DNA of 64,000 nucleotides from Exiguobacterium sp. s122 (lineage in GTDB: Bacteria; Bacillota; Bacilli; Exiguobacteriales; Exiguobacteriaceae), in NCBI RefSeq assembly GCF_018618475.1, contig NZ_JACSMD010000001.1, forward strand, positions 1,240,001 through 1,304,000, written 5' to 3'. Each line of letters opens with the position of its first letter. Position 1 is the stretch's first letter. Made by a program: the position numbers and the translations under genes. Below are positions 16,310 through 25,555 of this stretch, one piece after another. Below the pieces are notes generated by a model. It was given only the letters and a program-made list of their open reading frames with translations, was not told the DNA's origin and searched no databases.

Positions 16310-17583
16310 GTGGCATGATGATTCGAGGAAGAAGATTAAACAAGTTGTATGTGAGTGGCATCGGACTCATCCTTTTGCTGACTGGTTGTGCCGCATCAGA
16401 AGATGTCGTGCAGTATGAGTATGTCGCGTCCCACTGGACGGCTGAACGTATGATGATGAATGAATCGGTCCAACAAGTCGACCCGAAAACGATTCTCACG
16501 CAATGCGAGGAGCAAGAGCTCGTCTCTGAAATCGAAGAGGAGACGTTGACGATGCTCGGAATCGCCTATGCGACTCGAATGCCTTTCAGTGAGCAAGACG
16601 GAACGACGTACGCGTTCACCCAAGTCGCATATGTTGAAGGGGAGTCGCTCTATGCGCTCTGTCAATCCAATCATCTCGAAAGCTATCGGGCCGTCAAGCT
16701 GGAGACCCGTCCTGATTTTCTGAAGGACGAAGAAGGAATCAAGGTACCAATGCGTCCTCAGATCGAATCGGCTACGGACGAGGCCCGGGAGACGCTTCAG
16801 CGAAAAGACTCGATTTATGAAGACGGTCAAGGTCAAAAGATTCGACCGTTCACCGAAACGCTGATGACAATATCACCTAGCTTCAACGGGACCATCGAAT
16901 TTGGTGTCGGCGATGAAGGGATCTATCATCCATATTTCGACTTTGCACCTTACCTCGTCAAACACGACACCAACGTCGCGCTCGGGTATGATGTGCTCAC
17001 AAATGAAGCCTATATGCTCCTTTCACATGATGGAAGATATTACGGGACATACCCGATACAGGATAGCGACTTGGTTCAAGGAGTAGACCACATCTCCGTA
17101 CGGGTGTTAGCTGACGAAAAAATATTAGAGCCTCTCCAACCGTTTCCATTATATGAATTAACGTTGGAGATAGACGGACAAGTTGTCACGAAGACGGTGT
17201 CGATTCGTTTTCAGTCAAACGCCTTGTTACAAGAACCATCAGAAGTCGAACCGGTGTCGCTCGCCTATCTCCATCGATTTCCTTATCAGCCGAACGTGCC
17301 GTTTCATTATCCGGATGCGATCAGCCTTAACCAAGATGCGCATACACGATTGATTGAAGCGCTTAATGACGCGAACCCGACGAAACGTGTCGGGGACTCC
17401 GGCGCGTACAACTATTTGACGCTATTTCAAGGAAACCGTAGCCAACAGTTCGAGCTATCCTATCACAAAAGGTCGAGTAAGGTTGATGTTTACGTGAAAG
17501 AGATCGACTCGGCGCAACAGTTCAAGTTGACGAGTGAGGGAGCGGAGACGTTCCGGGACGTGTTCCCCCAAGCGTTCGAATAA
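16306..17583 (+). CDS. Lipoprotein of unknown function, tandem paralogue B
   Basis: 425 residues if translation starts at the GTG at 16306, which overlaps the stop of paralogue A; ATG codons at 16315 and 16318 are alternatives. The lipobox is LLLTGC (Cys about residue 28). It follows paralogue A along its length, including ILTQCEEQELVSEIEEETLT, YVEGESLYALCQ, YLHRFPYQPNVPFHYPD, and the shared C-terminal tail FKLTSEGAETFRDVFPQ. The pair arose by duplication and forms a two-gene operon ended by a strong terminator. Function unknown. Confidence 0.75.
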   Translation: MSGMMIRGRRLNKLYVSGIGLILLLTGCAASEDVVQYEYVASHWTAERMMMNESVQQVDPKTILTQCEEQELVSEIEEETLTMLGIAYATRMPFSEQDGTTYAFTQVAYVEGESLYALCQSNHLESYRAVKLETRPDFLKDEEGIKVPMRPQIESATDEARETLQRKDSIYEDGQGQKIRPFTETLMTISPSFNGTIEFGVGDEGIYHPYFDFAPYLVKHDTNVALGYDVLTNEAYMLLSHDGRYYGTYPIQDSDLVQGVDHISVRVLADEKILEPLQPFPLYELTLEIDGQVVTKTVSIRFQSNALLQEPSEVEPVSLAYLHRFPYQPNVPFHYPDAISLNQDAHTRLIEALNDANPTKRVGDSGAYNYLTLFQGNRSQQFELSYHKRSSKVDVYVKEIDSAQQFKLTSEGAETFRDVFPQAFE

Positions 17584-17595
17584 ATGAACGACAAC

Positions 17596-17637
17596 AGGTA
17601 AGGTGTGGCCAAACTTCGGCCGTGCCTTACCTTTTTA
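17596..17637 (+). terminator. Terminator of the lipoprotein pair
   Basis: GGTAAGG-GTGGCC / GGCC-GCCTTACC followed by TTTTTATAA. Confidence 0.88.
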
Positions 17638-17799
17638 TAAGAGAAAATTACATGTGGCAAATACTTCAAACTCAAGATATTGACCATCCCTTCAAAAAGG
17701 GTCTAGTCGGGACTTTTTTCTCACGTTAAACTAAAATTCCAATACATTTAAGTAAGAAAGACCTAAGTTCAACCCCAGATGAAAAGGTGGGATATTAAT

Positions 17800-18705
17800 A
17801 TGACACAACACATGACACGTACGCTTACAGCATCTGATGTTCTCACGACCATCGCCTCGAATATGGCGATGATCCGATTTGACCGACAACGTCGCGTCGT
17901 CGATGTGAACGACTTGTTCGCCAAGACGATGAAATATCGTCGAGACGAGATGATCGGCATGCATCACCATTTGTTCTGCACGCCCGAATTTGTCGGCAGT
18001 CCTGACTATCAAGTGTTTTGGAACAAGTTGTTCAGCGGTTTCAGCGCAAGTGACAAAATCGAACGGATTGATGCACACGGTGAATCGATTTGGCTCGAGG
18101 CGACCTATATGCCAATCTTTGAAGGCGATGAAGTCGTTGGGGTCGTTAAAATCGCTTCGGATATCACCGAGCGCCAATTGACGATTGAACGCTATGCACG
18201 CACGTTCCAAGACATGGCCGGAGACTTGGACGCTCGTGCCCGGAGCGGGATGGAAGAGAGTCATCACTTAAAACAGACGATTGAACGACTCGAACGGGAC
18301 GCGTCGGTCAATTTGGTTACGCTTGGCAAACTGCAAGACCAAGCCAGTGAGATCACGAAAATCGCTAGCACGATCAAAGAAATCGCTGCGCAAACAAACC
18401 TGCTATCGTTGAACGCCGCCATTGAAGCGGCGCGTGCCGGAGAACACGGTCTCGGGTTCAACGTCGTCGCGACCGAAGTGCGAAATTTGTCACGCCTCGT
18501 CGAGCGGGCCGTCATCGAGGTCCGAGCGAACACGGATGGGATGAACCGTGAATTGACGTCGATTGTCGACGGCGTCTCGCGGTCGAACGAAGATATCCAC
18601 GCGAGCGTCGCCATCATGGAGGACACGTTGCGTCGCTTCGAGAGTATCGAGCAATCGGCGGATTCATTGAACGGCACGACGGTGGCGTTCACGGGTGCAA
18701 TTTAA
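17800..18705 (+). CDS. Soluble PAS-domain methyl-accepting chemotaxis protein
   Basis: 301 residues from the ATG at 17800 (AAAAGGTGGGATATTAAT before it). Residues 15-130 form a PAS domain ([41 protein letters not shown], then [24 protein letters not shown]). The C-terminal half is the signalling hairpin of chemoreceptors, with the tip [20 protein letters not shown] in the form [19 protein letters not shown]. There are no membrane helices, so the receptor is cytoplasmic and probably senses an internal cue (redox, oxygen or a ligand) and feeds CheA/CheW. It is short for the family, with one methylation-helix pair only. Single gene. Confidence 0.88.
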   Translation: MTQHMTRTLTASDVLTTIASNMAMIRFDRQRRVVDVNDLFAKTMKYRRDEMIGMHHHLFCTPEFVGSPDYQVFWNKLFSGFSASDKIERIDAHGESIWLEATYMPIFEGDEVVGVVKIASDITERQLTIERYARTFQDMAGDLDARARSGMEESHHLKQTIERLERDASVNLVTLGKLQDQASEITKIASTIKEIAAQTNLLSLNAAIEAARAGEHGLGFNVVATEVRNLSRLVERAVIEVRANTDGMNRELTSIVDGVSRSNEDIHASVAIMEDTLRRFESIEQSADSLNGTTVAFTGAI

Positions 18706-18751
18706 AAAAACCAATCGACAAGGGTGAAAACCCCCGTCAATTGGTTTTTTT
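18704..18751. terminator. Bidirectional terminator
   Basis: AAAACCAAT-GAC / GTC-ATTGGTTTT with T-runs on both strands; it ends the chemoreceptor gene and the convergent metallopeptidase gene. Confidence 0.85.
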
Positions 18752-19393
18752 GATTTGGAGCGTATGTCCGTTCGCTTTGAGCCAGGATGTGGCCGATTTG
18801 AAGTCTGGATAAATCGAGGCGACCGTCGACCAGAACGCTTTTGAATGGTCGAAGTGGACGAGGTGGGCCCATTCATGGGCGATGACGTAGTCGAGTACTT
18901 TGGTCGGCGCGAGCATGAGCCGGACGTTAATCGAGATCGTCCCGGTCGAGCTGCATGAACCCCAACGTGTCTTTTGATGTCCGATGCGAATCTTCTTTGC
19001 CCGGACGCCGAGTCGTCGTTCATATAAGGCTGAGCGCGCGGTCACATAACGTAGTGCCTCGGCACGCAGAAATTGTTCATAAGCAGTTCGAATTTGTGTC
19101 TCATCCCACGAATCAGGACAGATGAACGTCTCTTCGTACCAAGTGAACGTGTCGACCATGGGACGTCGGACGAGCGGCACTGGTTCCCCTTTAAATAGCA
19201 GGCAGTCGGACGGCAACGCCTGTATACGAGGAAGTGACGCGAGTCGGGTGTCAATCCAGTCTTTATGCTCGCGCAAGATGGCCTCGACCGTTCGGTTCGG
19301 GAGCCGGGCCGGAATCCGCAACTCGATTCCTTCTGGCGTCACGTAAAAAGCAGCGTGTTTTCTGCGCTTATGGCGGATGACGGTCACGGTCAT
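18737..19393 (-). CDS. YgjP-like (M48/DUF45) metallopeptidase-domain protein
   Basis: 218 residues, with GGAGGGAGACC ahead of the ATG. The zinc site is HEWAHLVHFDHSKAFW (about residues 170-185), an HExxH followed by a third His, preceded by the family hallmark TRWGSCSSTGTISINVRL. The N-terminal part is the beta-rich domain ELRIPARL. Family members are found in most bacteria as single genes; E. coli YgjP is linked to phosphatase or peptidase activity but its physiological substrate is unclear. Confidence 0.88.
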   Translation of the reverse strand: MTVTVIRHKRRKHAAFYVTPEGIELRIPARLPNRTVEAILREHKDWIDTRLASLPRIQALPSDCLLFKGEPVPLVRRPMVDTFTWYEETFICPDSWDETQIRTAYEQFLRAEALRYVTARSALYERRLGVRAKKIRIGHQKTRWGSCSSTGTISINVRLMLAPTKVLDYVIAHEWAHLVHFDHSKAFWSTVASIYPDFKSATSWLKANGHTLQIKKTN

Positions 19394-19509
19394 CGGTCTC
19401 CCTCCTTCCTATTCTTGCTCGATTATAAAACACGTCTCGAAAAACCGCCATGCTTTCGCCGCCAAGCGGCTTGAAATTTTTGATACAGTAAGAAGTAGGA
19501 GGGATGAAC

Positions 19510-20685
19510 ATGAAATCAATTCTACATCAAACACTCGACCGACACGGGACCGACTCGGTCAAATGGGACGGGCTCGAGCGCTGGTTCCGTTTGAAATCCG
19601 ATGTCTTGCCGTTATGGGTCGCCGATATCGATATTCGAACCGCCCCGGCCATTAGTGAGGCACTTGCAGCGCGGGCTTCTACCGGAGAGTTTGGCTACAC
19701 GCTGTTCTCCCAAGACGCACAGCGGGCGGTCCGTTCCTGGTACGGGCGCCGCCATGACACCGAGGTCGATTCGAATCACGTCTTGTTCTCGAACGGGGTC
19801 GTTCCTGGACTCACCCATATCGTCGAAGCCTTGACGGAAGTGGGGGACGGGGTCGTCATCCAGTCACCGGTCTATCCACCGTTCCATGAACTCGTGACCG
19901 GCTTGCAGCGCGACGTGTTCGATGCCCCACTCATTCAAGTCGCGGACCGGTTCGAGATGGATTTTGATGCGCTCGAGGAGGCGATGGTCCAGGCGAAACT
20001 GTTCCTTCTTTGCTCGCCCCATAACCCGGTCGGTCGGGTGTGGAGCGAAGACGAGTTGAAGCGCACCCTCGAACTGGCCCGTCGTCATGACGTCATCGTC
20101 GTCTCGGACGAGATTCATGCGGATTTGACGTTCCCGACACAAGGGCACGTCGCGCTCAATCGCTTGGACTCGAACGTCATCACCGTGAGCGCGCCGTCTA
20201 AAGCGTTCAACATCGCGGGACTGTTCGCTTCCTATATCATCTGTCCGAACGATGCCTGGCGAAAACGCATCATCCAAGTCCAAAACAAGCACCACGTCTC
20301 ACCGACGCCTTTTGCCAATACGGCGATTGTCGCAGCCTATACCGATCCGCGTGCCGAACGTTGGCTCGACCAATTGCGCGCCGAGCTCGAGGAACAGGCC
20401 GACTATCTCGTCGGACGTATGAATGAGGCGCTTCCTCAATTGACATGTTTCATGCCGGAGGCGAGTTATCTCTTATGGATCGACTTCGCCACGCTCGGGC
20501 TTAGTCCGGATGAGCGGAAGAAGTGGCTACAACAGGACGTGCGGATCTTCCTCTCCCCGGGACTCCCGTTCGGCGAATCTGGACAGACGTTCGAGCGGAT
20601 GAACTTCGGGACGCGCCGCGAGATTCTCGACGAGGCGATCGAGCGCCTCGTCCGCCAAATCGCTGCGGACAAACAACCCCAATGA
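19510..20685 (+). CDS. PatB/MalY-type cystathionine beta-lyase or aminotransferase
   Basis: 391 residues from the second ATG at 19510, which is six bases after AGGAGGG; the ATG at 19504 is too close. PLP enzyme of fold type I: VKWDGL..LPLWVADIDIRTAPAI at the N-terminus is typical of PatB/MalY. Also present are NGVVPGLTHIVEALT, SPVYPPFHELV, CSPHNPVGRVW, SDEIHADL, and the PLP lysine in SAPSKAFNIAGL. PatB of Bacillus cleaves cystathionine and cysteine (C-S lyase). It is monocistronic or leads into the next pair of genes 79 bases downstream. Confidence 0.88.
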   Translation: MKSILHQTLDRHGTDSVKWDGLERWFRLKSDVLPLWVADIDIRTAPAISEALAARASTGEFGYTLFSQDAQRAVRSWYGRRHDTEVDSNHVLFSNGVVPGLTHIVEALTEVGDGVVIQSPVYPPFHELVTGLQRDVFDAPLIQVADRFEMDFDALEEAMVQAKLFLLCSPHNPVGRVWSEDELKRTLELARRHDVIVVSDEIHADLTFPTQGHVALNRLDSNVITVSAPSKAFNIAGLFASYIICPNDAWRKRIIQVQNKHHVSPTPFANTAIVAAYTDPRAERWLDQLRAELEEQADYLVGRMNEALPQLTCFMPEASYLLWIDFATLGLSPDERKKWLQQDVRIFLSPGLPFGESGQTFERMNFGTRREILDEAIERLVRQIAADKQPQ

Positions 20686-20764
20686 AACGCGTTTGTCCGA
20701 AACGAGAAACGGGAAAAATTTCACAACGAGCCGCTCAACGAAGCGGGAGAAAGCAGGTGAGAGG

Positions 20765-21973
20765 ATGGAGATCAATTGGAAGAAAAAGATGGAGGAGCAG
20801 CTGAGACGAAGCGGCTTCACGCTTCAAGTCGAGAACATGGCCAACATCGGGATGACCGAGATTCATGCGACCTCCTCTCCGCTCATCTTTTATCCGCTCC
20901 GGATTCGGCTTTATGAACGGATGGGATGGCTCATGTGCACCGTGGATGCGACGACCGTCAACCGGACGGATGACCATCCCCTGTTCGAGCGTATGGTCGC
21001 TGCGGTGTTCGAGCGGATCGTCCGTCATCTCTATCACGCGTACGGTTTCCACTTGTTGACGTATATCGGCAATACGGGAAATTACATCGCACCGAAAGAG
21101 TCCGAGACGGGCGAGATCGTCCGGTTGCTGGCCCAACTATGGAATGATCGATCCTTTTTACATTTAGAGACGTATGAAGAGTTTCCAGCGCTGTACGTGA
21201 CCCCACCTTGGGCCCATCAGGCGTATGCGCTTGAGAGCACGGAGGACGAGTGGATTGTGTATGCGGGGCGGAGCGGTCGGCCGGCGACCGATTATCGTGC
21301 GGACGGGACGGAGCTTCGTCCCCATCGATTGAGCGAAGGCGATCTCTTTTTCCCAATCGACCGGATTCCGAAAGAGCGAGGACCGCTCGCTTTGGCCGAG
21401 TGGCTACGACTCGAGCGCAGGGAAGTCGAAGATTTCATGCTCGCCTTCATGCGGACGATCCGAAAGTTCGACCCTTCGTTCGGTTTCGCCTGGGGAGGGA
21501 CGGAGACGTTCTTTCACGGGGTTCCGGTCGAACCGTATGCTCAAGTGCTTCGTCTTGAGAGTGGGAAACGACGGTACCGCGTCATGAACAACTCGGCGAA
21601 GCGACTGTTCGCCGTCGCTGATGATCCGTTGGCATGTTTGAATGAAGTTGAACAGACGCTACGGACGGTGCGCTTACCGGACGAGCGTGTGTCCTCGCTC
21701 GGTCAACTCGTGATGGGCATTTGGCAACAGTTCGAGTCGGACGAGGCGACCTATATTCAGGAAGTCGCCTATCGCGGCATCTCCCAGTTCCAAATCGAGG
21801 AAAAGATCGGTTATGCCCTTGCCAATCAACAACGTATCCGCTGGATCGAGAAGACCAATCCGCACCAATCCATCATCGAGTATGCCTATTTGCGGATCAC
21901 GTTCCCGAAACGGCCGCCGGGGCTCGTCACCGTCGAACCGATTGAATCTCCCTATGAAAGAGGTGCCCTATGA
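20765..21973 (+). CDS. Hypothetical protein, first of a coupled pair
   Basis: 402 residues from the ATG at 20765 with AGGTGAGAGG before it. No signal peptide and no membrane segment; it is mixed alpha/beta and rich in aromatic residues and Arg/Glu. The family is not recognised and no catalytic motif is apparent. Segments that could serve as search keys are FGFAWGGTETFFHGVPV and YRVMNNSAKRLFAV. It overlaps the next gene by four bases (ATGA), so the two likely act together. It follows the PatB-like gene on the same strand without an obvious terminator. Confidence 0.7.
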   Translation: MEINWKKKMEEQLRRSGFTLQVENMANIGMTEIHATSSPLIFYPLRIRLYERMGWLMCTVDATTVNRTDDHPLFERMVAAVFERIVRHLYHAYGFHLLTYIGNTGNYIAPKESETGEIVRLLAQLWNDRSFLHLETYEEFPALYVTPPWAHQAYALESTEDEWIVYAGRSGRPATDYRADGTELRPHRLSEGDLFFPIDRIPKERGPLALAEWLRLERREVEDFMLAFMRTIRKFDPSFGFAWGGTETFFHGVPVEPYAQVLRLESGKRRYRVMNNSAKRLFAVADDPLACLNEVEQTLRTVRLPDERVSSLGQLVMGIWQQFESDEATYIQEVAYRGISQFQIEEKIGYALANQQRIRWIEKTNPHQSIIEYAYLRITFPKRPPGLVTVEPIESPYERGAL

Positions 21974-23106
21974 GAATTGTCGATGCACGCGCGATGCCGA
22001 TTAGCCATGAGGACTTGATTGCGGTGACCGATACGTCGGTTTATTTCCGACAGCGGCATAGTGATACCGCCTTTTCAATTTATCGATACGATGAAGAGGA
22101 CGGGGCCGTCACCGAAATCAACCAGCGCCCGTATGAGGACTACGGGATGGCCAAGCTGTTCATGAATGACGGTCGCGTCTATTTCTTGAACGAGGCGCCG
22201 GACAATACCGGCGTCGTCCGGACCGAACTGGTCGCGCTCGCGTATCGGACCGGGCGTGAACAGGTGATCGCAACATTCGAAAAAAGGGGCAACAGCACGC
22301 TTTATTGGGTACTCGGGGACCGTTACTTCCTCTTCTTGACAAGTTACGGGGCGACGAACGAGGCCTGGTTGTTCGACGTCGAGACGAATCGACAAGAACG
22401 GATTCGCGATGAACGGCTCATCGGTCAGGCCGGGCGATTCCGAGAACTCTATCTGTTCACGACCTCCCTCGAAGGGGTGCCTTACGTCATTTGCAATGCC
22501 CGGCTCGATGAGTTTGACTATTACGAGGCGCTCGAGTCCGGCCTCGTCTCACCAGACGACCCGGTCGATCATTCTGAAGCGATTCTCGTCTGTTCAGTCG
22601 AAGAAGCGGTCGATGCGATTTGGTCCAAGTCGGAAGAAATTCCATTCGACGATTTGCTTCGCCTGCATGGGGAAGGGGACACCGTTCAGTATTTAGGGGA
22701 ACGGGACGGAAAACTCCGGTTCGCGGCCTTTATCGATGAAACGAACGAAGAGACAATTTATGAGCTGACGGCCCCTGATGTGTTACGGGAGGTCGCCGTC
22801 ATCGATTGGGGTGCATACGAGCCGCTCGATTTCACGTATGACGACGTCAGTTCGACGATTTTCATCAAAGTGGAAGAATCTGTTGAGCATACGGAACTGA
22901 TTGATGCGACGTCCGGTGCCCGTTATCTCGATACATCACCGTTCGAGCGCGTACTCGGTGGGACGTATTTCGTTCATGAGTCGGCCGCCGGTGACCAAGG
23001 GGTGAGCATCTTCCATCTCGAGGCGAACGAACGAAAACGGTTTGAGAATGCGTACTATACGGTGCTCGATGACACGATTATGATTTTATCGACGCACCTC
23101 CTATAA
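21970..23106 (+). CDS. Hypothetical protein with repeated beta-strand pattern
   Basis: 378 residues, translationally coupled to the preceding gene. The sequence alternates short strands and acidic turns (YFRQRHSDTAFSIYRYDEED, RVYFLNEAPDN, YFLFLTSYGATNEAWLFDVETN, KLRFAAFIDETNEETIYEL). This resembles a beta-propeller or WD40-like cytoplasmic protein, but no family signature is certain. No signal peptide. Function unknown; with its partner it may form a complex. Confidence 0.7.
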   Translation: MRIVDARAMPISHEDLIAVTDTSVYFRQRHSDTAFSIYRYDEEDGAVTEINQRPYEDYGMAKLFMNDGRVYFLNEAPDNTGVVRTELVALAYRTGREQVIATFEKRGNSTLYWVLGDRYFLFLTSYGATNEAWLFDVETNRQERIRDERLIGQAGRFRELYLFTTSLEGVPYVICNARLDEFDYYEALESGLVSPDDPVDHSEAILVCSVEEAVDAIWSKSEEIPFDDLLRLHGEGDTVQYLGERDGKLRFAAFIDETNEETIYELTAPDVLREVAVIDWGAYEPLDFTYDDVSSTIFIKVEESVEHTELIDATSGARYLDTSPFERVLGGTYFVHESAAGDQGVSIFHLEANERKRFENAYYTVLDDTIMILSTHLL

Positions 23107-23136
23107 AAAAATGCCCCGTCTTTTCTAGGACGGGGC
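23104..23136 (-). terminator. Terminator of the recombinase gene
   Basis: GCCCCGTC / GACGGGGC stem; on the minus strand it is followed by ATTTTTTT, so it serves the recombinase gene better than the plus-strand gene that also ends here. Confidence 0.8.
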
Positions 23137-23151
23137 TGTAACATACACAAA

Positions 23152-23179
23152 GGTTTACATAACATATTATTGTAAACTT
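23152..23179. other. dif-like site 1, overlapping the recombinase stop codon
   Basis: Read on the minus strand: arm AAGTTTACAAT, centre AATATG, arm TTATGTAAACC. The right arm matches the XerD arm of Bacillus dif (TTATGTAAACT) at ten of eleven positions. The two arms share the inverted core GTTTACA / TGTAAAC. The site spans the last codons and the TAA of the XerS-like gene. Confidence 0.5.
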
Positions 23180-24177
23180 GTGATTGCTTGTTTTTTCTTC
23201 TCGTCCCCGATATGGGCATACACTTGGGTCGTCGCGACCGATTCGTGTCCGAGCAGCTGTTGAATCGTCAAGACGTCGACCCCCGCCATCGCGAGGCGCG
23301 AGGCGAACGTATGTCGCAATTTATGCGGCGTTACTTGTTTGTGGACCAAGAAGGGGAGATACGATTTTAACCGATCGATGTGCCGCTTCAACAAATGTTG
23401 GACGGTCCGGACGGAGAGACGTTTGCCTTCATCCCCTATAAAGACAGGTCCGGTCTTTAGTTCTGACCATTCGGACAAGAGTGTCACGAGTGGGGGGGCG
23501 AGCGGGATGTTCCGTTCCTTGTCCCCCTTTCCGATGACACGAATCGATGCCGCTTCAAGGTCGATGTCGCTCCAATCGAGGCCAACCAGTTCCGATACCC
23601 GGATTCCCGAAAGACCGAGCAGTTGGATGATAAGGAAATCTCGATCTCGGTTACGTTCGTACCAAGCGGCTTCCCGGTCGCTCATGCCGACGTTGCTTCG
23701 CACAAACGTCGAGAAATCGAGCCACTCGGACTCCGTCAAATAGACAGGGTTGCGCTTGGCCCGTTTTGGTCGCTCGACGGCTTGGAACGGGTTCGTCGTC
23801 GTGACGCCGGTCTCGATGAGGAAATTGAACAGTGACTGCATCGAGGACAGTTTGCGGTTGATGACGCTCGGTGCGTTGTCGAGCTCGAGCGCGAGGTACA
23901 TCGCATACGCTTCGGCCCCGGCATGATCGAATTCAGCGAATGAGGCGGCCTCGACCGTCCTCGGGTCAACTTCGGCCAGACTGGCGGCTTCGACCCACCG
24001 AAAAAAATCGGCAAAATCATATAGATAGCGCTGTGCCGTCTGCCTTGAATAATGCTTTGCGGCTAAATGGTTGAAGAATCGTTGAATAAAATCGGGCATG
24101 CGCTCATAGCCGTTCAAGTCGAAGCGGCGTGAGGTCGCTTGGGACGGGCTTCGACCGAGTTGGCGGAATAAACTCAC
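23167..24177 (-). CDS. XerS/XerD-type tyrosine recombinase
   Basis: 336 residues. N-terminal SAM-like DNA-binding domain (about residues 25-130) and C-terminal catalytic domain with the full set of residues: Arg in LSGIRVSELVGL, Lys in VIGKGDKERNIPL, His-x-x-Arg in TPHKLRHTFASRL, His in LLGHESVATTQVY and the nucleophile Tyr in QVYAHI. It is longer than XerC/XerD (about 300 aa), and the insertion around YERNRDRDFLIIQLLGLSG fits XerS-like proteins, which alone resolve chromosome dimers at dif in some Firmicutes. No phage or transposon genes are nearby, arguing against a mobile integrase. Two dif-like sites flank it and the next gene. Confidence 0.8.
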   Translation of the reverse strand: MSLFRQLGRSPSQATSRRFDLNGYERMPDFIQRFFNHLAAKHYSRQTAQRYLYDFADFFRWVEAASLAEVDPRTVEAASFAEFDHAGAEAYAMYLALELDNAPSVINRKLSSMQSLFNFLIETGVTTTNPFQAVERPKRAKRNPVYLTESEWLDFSTFVRSNVGMSDREAAWYERNRDRDFLIIQLLGLSGIRVSELVGLDWSDIDLEAASIRVIGKGDKERNIPLAPPLVTLLSEWSELKTGPVFIGDEGKRLSVRTVQHLLKRHIDRLKSYLPFLVHKQVTPHKLRHTFASRLAMAGVDVLTIQQLLGHESVATTQVYAHIGDEKKKQAITSLQ

Positions 24178-24189
24178 TTCATCACTCCT

Positions 24190-25251
24190 TTAAGAACTAA
24201 TCGACGAGATGATGCGATCCTTGCCGGCCTGTTTGCCGGCGCGGAGGCGATCATCCGCTTCTTTAACGAGGCGCTCTACCGCCTCGGGAGCACTCCCGCT
24301 TCGGTGGGCGACACCAATCGTCATCGTGACGTGCAGGCGGCACCCTTCGTAAATCGTCTCCGTCGCGTTGATGCGTCGACGCAATTCGTCGAGCCGTCCG
24401 TTGATATCGTTCTCGGTCTCGCCGACGAGGAAAAGCAAGAACTCTTCGCCGCCCCAGCGGACGCAGACGGCATCTGACCATGTCAACGTCTTGGCGACTT
24501 GACGTAAGACGAGGTCACCGCAGTCATGGCCATGCTGCTCATTAAAGGCTTTGAAGTGATCGATGTCCGCGATCGCGACAGCGTACGGTTGACCCGTCTG
24601 GACGGCCCGTTGAATCCCGTCTTCGATACGGGCGGTCCCTGTCAGGCGATTGTAGAGCCCGGTCAGGCCGTCGCGCGAGGCGAGCGTGTGCAACCGTTCA
24701 TTCGTCCGTTCGAGCTCGTTCGTCACTTCGACGACCGATCCTTCAAAGATGAATGAGAGTCCCGCGATGAGTCCGATCGTCGACAACAGACAGAACAAGC
24801 CGAGTGCTTGCTCGATGCTCGTCGCGAGCAGGTGTGTCCCTTCCGTCACGAACAAATAGAGCGAGCTGTAAATCGCCATGGCGAGTCCGGTCGTCGCGAC
24901 ACGCGTGCCCCGATTCACGTTCGGCATGAAGAACATGCCATAGGCGACCATGATGATGAAATAATGGACGTTCGCATCCCACCCGAGGACGATCGTCGAG
25001 ATGATGGCGTTATAGACGACCTCGACGAAGAGGCCGATAAAGAATGTCCGATAGTACCGTTTATGTACGAAATAAAACGAAATCGTATAATACAGGATGC
25101 TCGCGACGTTCGACCAGGCGAGGATCATAACATCGAGCTGTAAAAACGTGACAAAGAACACGACGTGAATCAACCAAGCGAGCGCGTTCCCGTATAATGT
25201 GATGCGATAGTTATATAACGTACCGCGACGTTCCTCATAGGCAGTCCCCAT
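24190..25251 (-). CDS. Membrane-bound GGDEF protein (diguanylate cyclase)
   Basis: 353 residues from the ATG at 25251, which follows AGGAGGTGTTCAC. The first 190 residues hold about six membrane helices with few loops; a short linker (NELERTNERLHTLASRDGLTGLYNR) leads into the GGDEF domain. The active-site motif is RWGGEEFLLF, so cyclase activity (two GTP to c-di-GMP) is plausible. No RxxD inhibitory site is seen five residues before it. The gene lies 12 bases upstream of the recombinase gene on the same strand and may be cotranscribed with it. Confidence 0.88.
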   Translation of the reverse strand: MGTAYEERRGTLYNYRITLYGNALAWLIHVVFFVTFLQLDVMILAWSNVASILYYTISFYFVHKRYYRTFFIGLFVEVVYNAIISTIVLGWDANVHYFIIMVAYGMFFMPNVNRGTRVATTGLAMAIYSSLYLFVTEGTHLLATSIEQALGLFCLLSTIGLIAGLSFIFEGSVVEVTNELERTNERLHTLASRDGLTGLYNRLTGTARIEDGIQRAVQTGQPYAVAIADIDHFKAFNEQHGHDCGDLVLRQVAKTLTWSDAVCVRWGGEEFLLFLVGETENDINGRLDELRRRINATETIYEGCRLHVTMTIGVAHRSGSAPEAVERLVKEADDRLRAGKQAGKDRIISSISS

Positions 25252-25360
25252 GTGAACACCTCCTAGAACTAGTATAGCGAAATCGCACTCGTTTGCCCAT
25301 CCATGTATCAAATTTCGAGTCAATCACGTTCAGATTAATCGCTTCAAACCGTCGATATGA

Positions 25361-25386
25361 TTGCGTGAAATAGATATTTCACGCAA
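25361..25386. repeat. 26-bp palindrome in the gene-free gap
   Basis: Arms TTGCGTGAAATA and TATTTCACGCAA are perfect inverted repeats separated by GA. There is no T-tract, so it looks like an operator rather than a terminator. It lies in the 363-bp gap between the divergent GGDEF and CoA-binding genes; the rest of that gap holds dif-like site 2 and one promoter. Confidence 0.55.
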
Positions 25387-25469
25387 GGTTCAAGAATGTT
25401 TAGCTTCAATCTCTCTTGCGATATTCTCGTATACTGATTCGATCTAAAAATCTTGAAGTCGATAAACAT

Positions 25470-25497
25470 GGTTTACATAATAATTTATAGTGAACCA
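25470..25497. other. dif-like site 2
   Basis: Plus strand GGTTTACATAA, centre TAATTT, arm ATAGTGAACCA. It agrees with dif-like site 1 at about 21 of the first 26 positions in the same orientation, so the two are direct repeats flanking the recombinase and GGDEF genes. Confidence 0.45.
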
Positions 25498-25555
25498 ATT
25501 GATTTGTTTTAAAAAGAGAAAAGAGTTACAGTTGTATGTATGATGAAAATAAACC

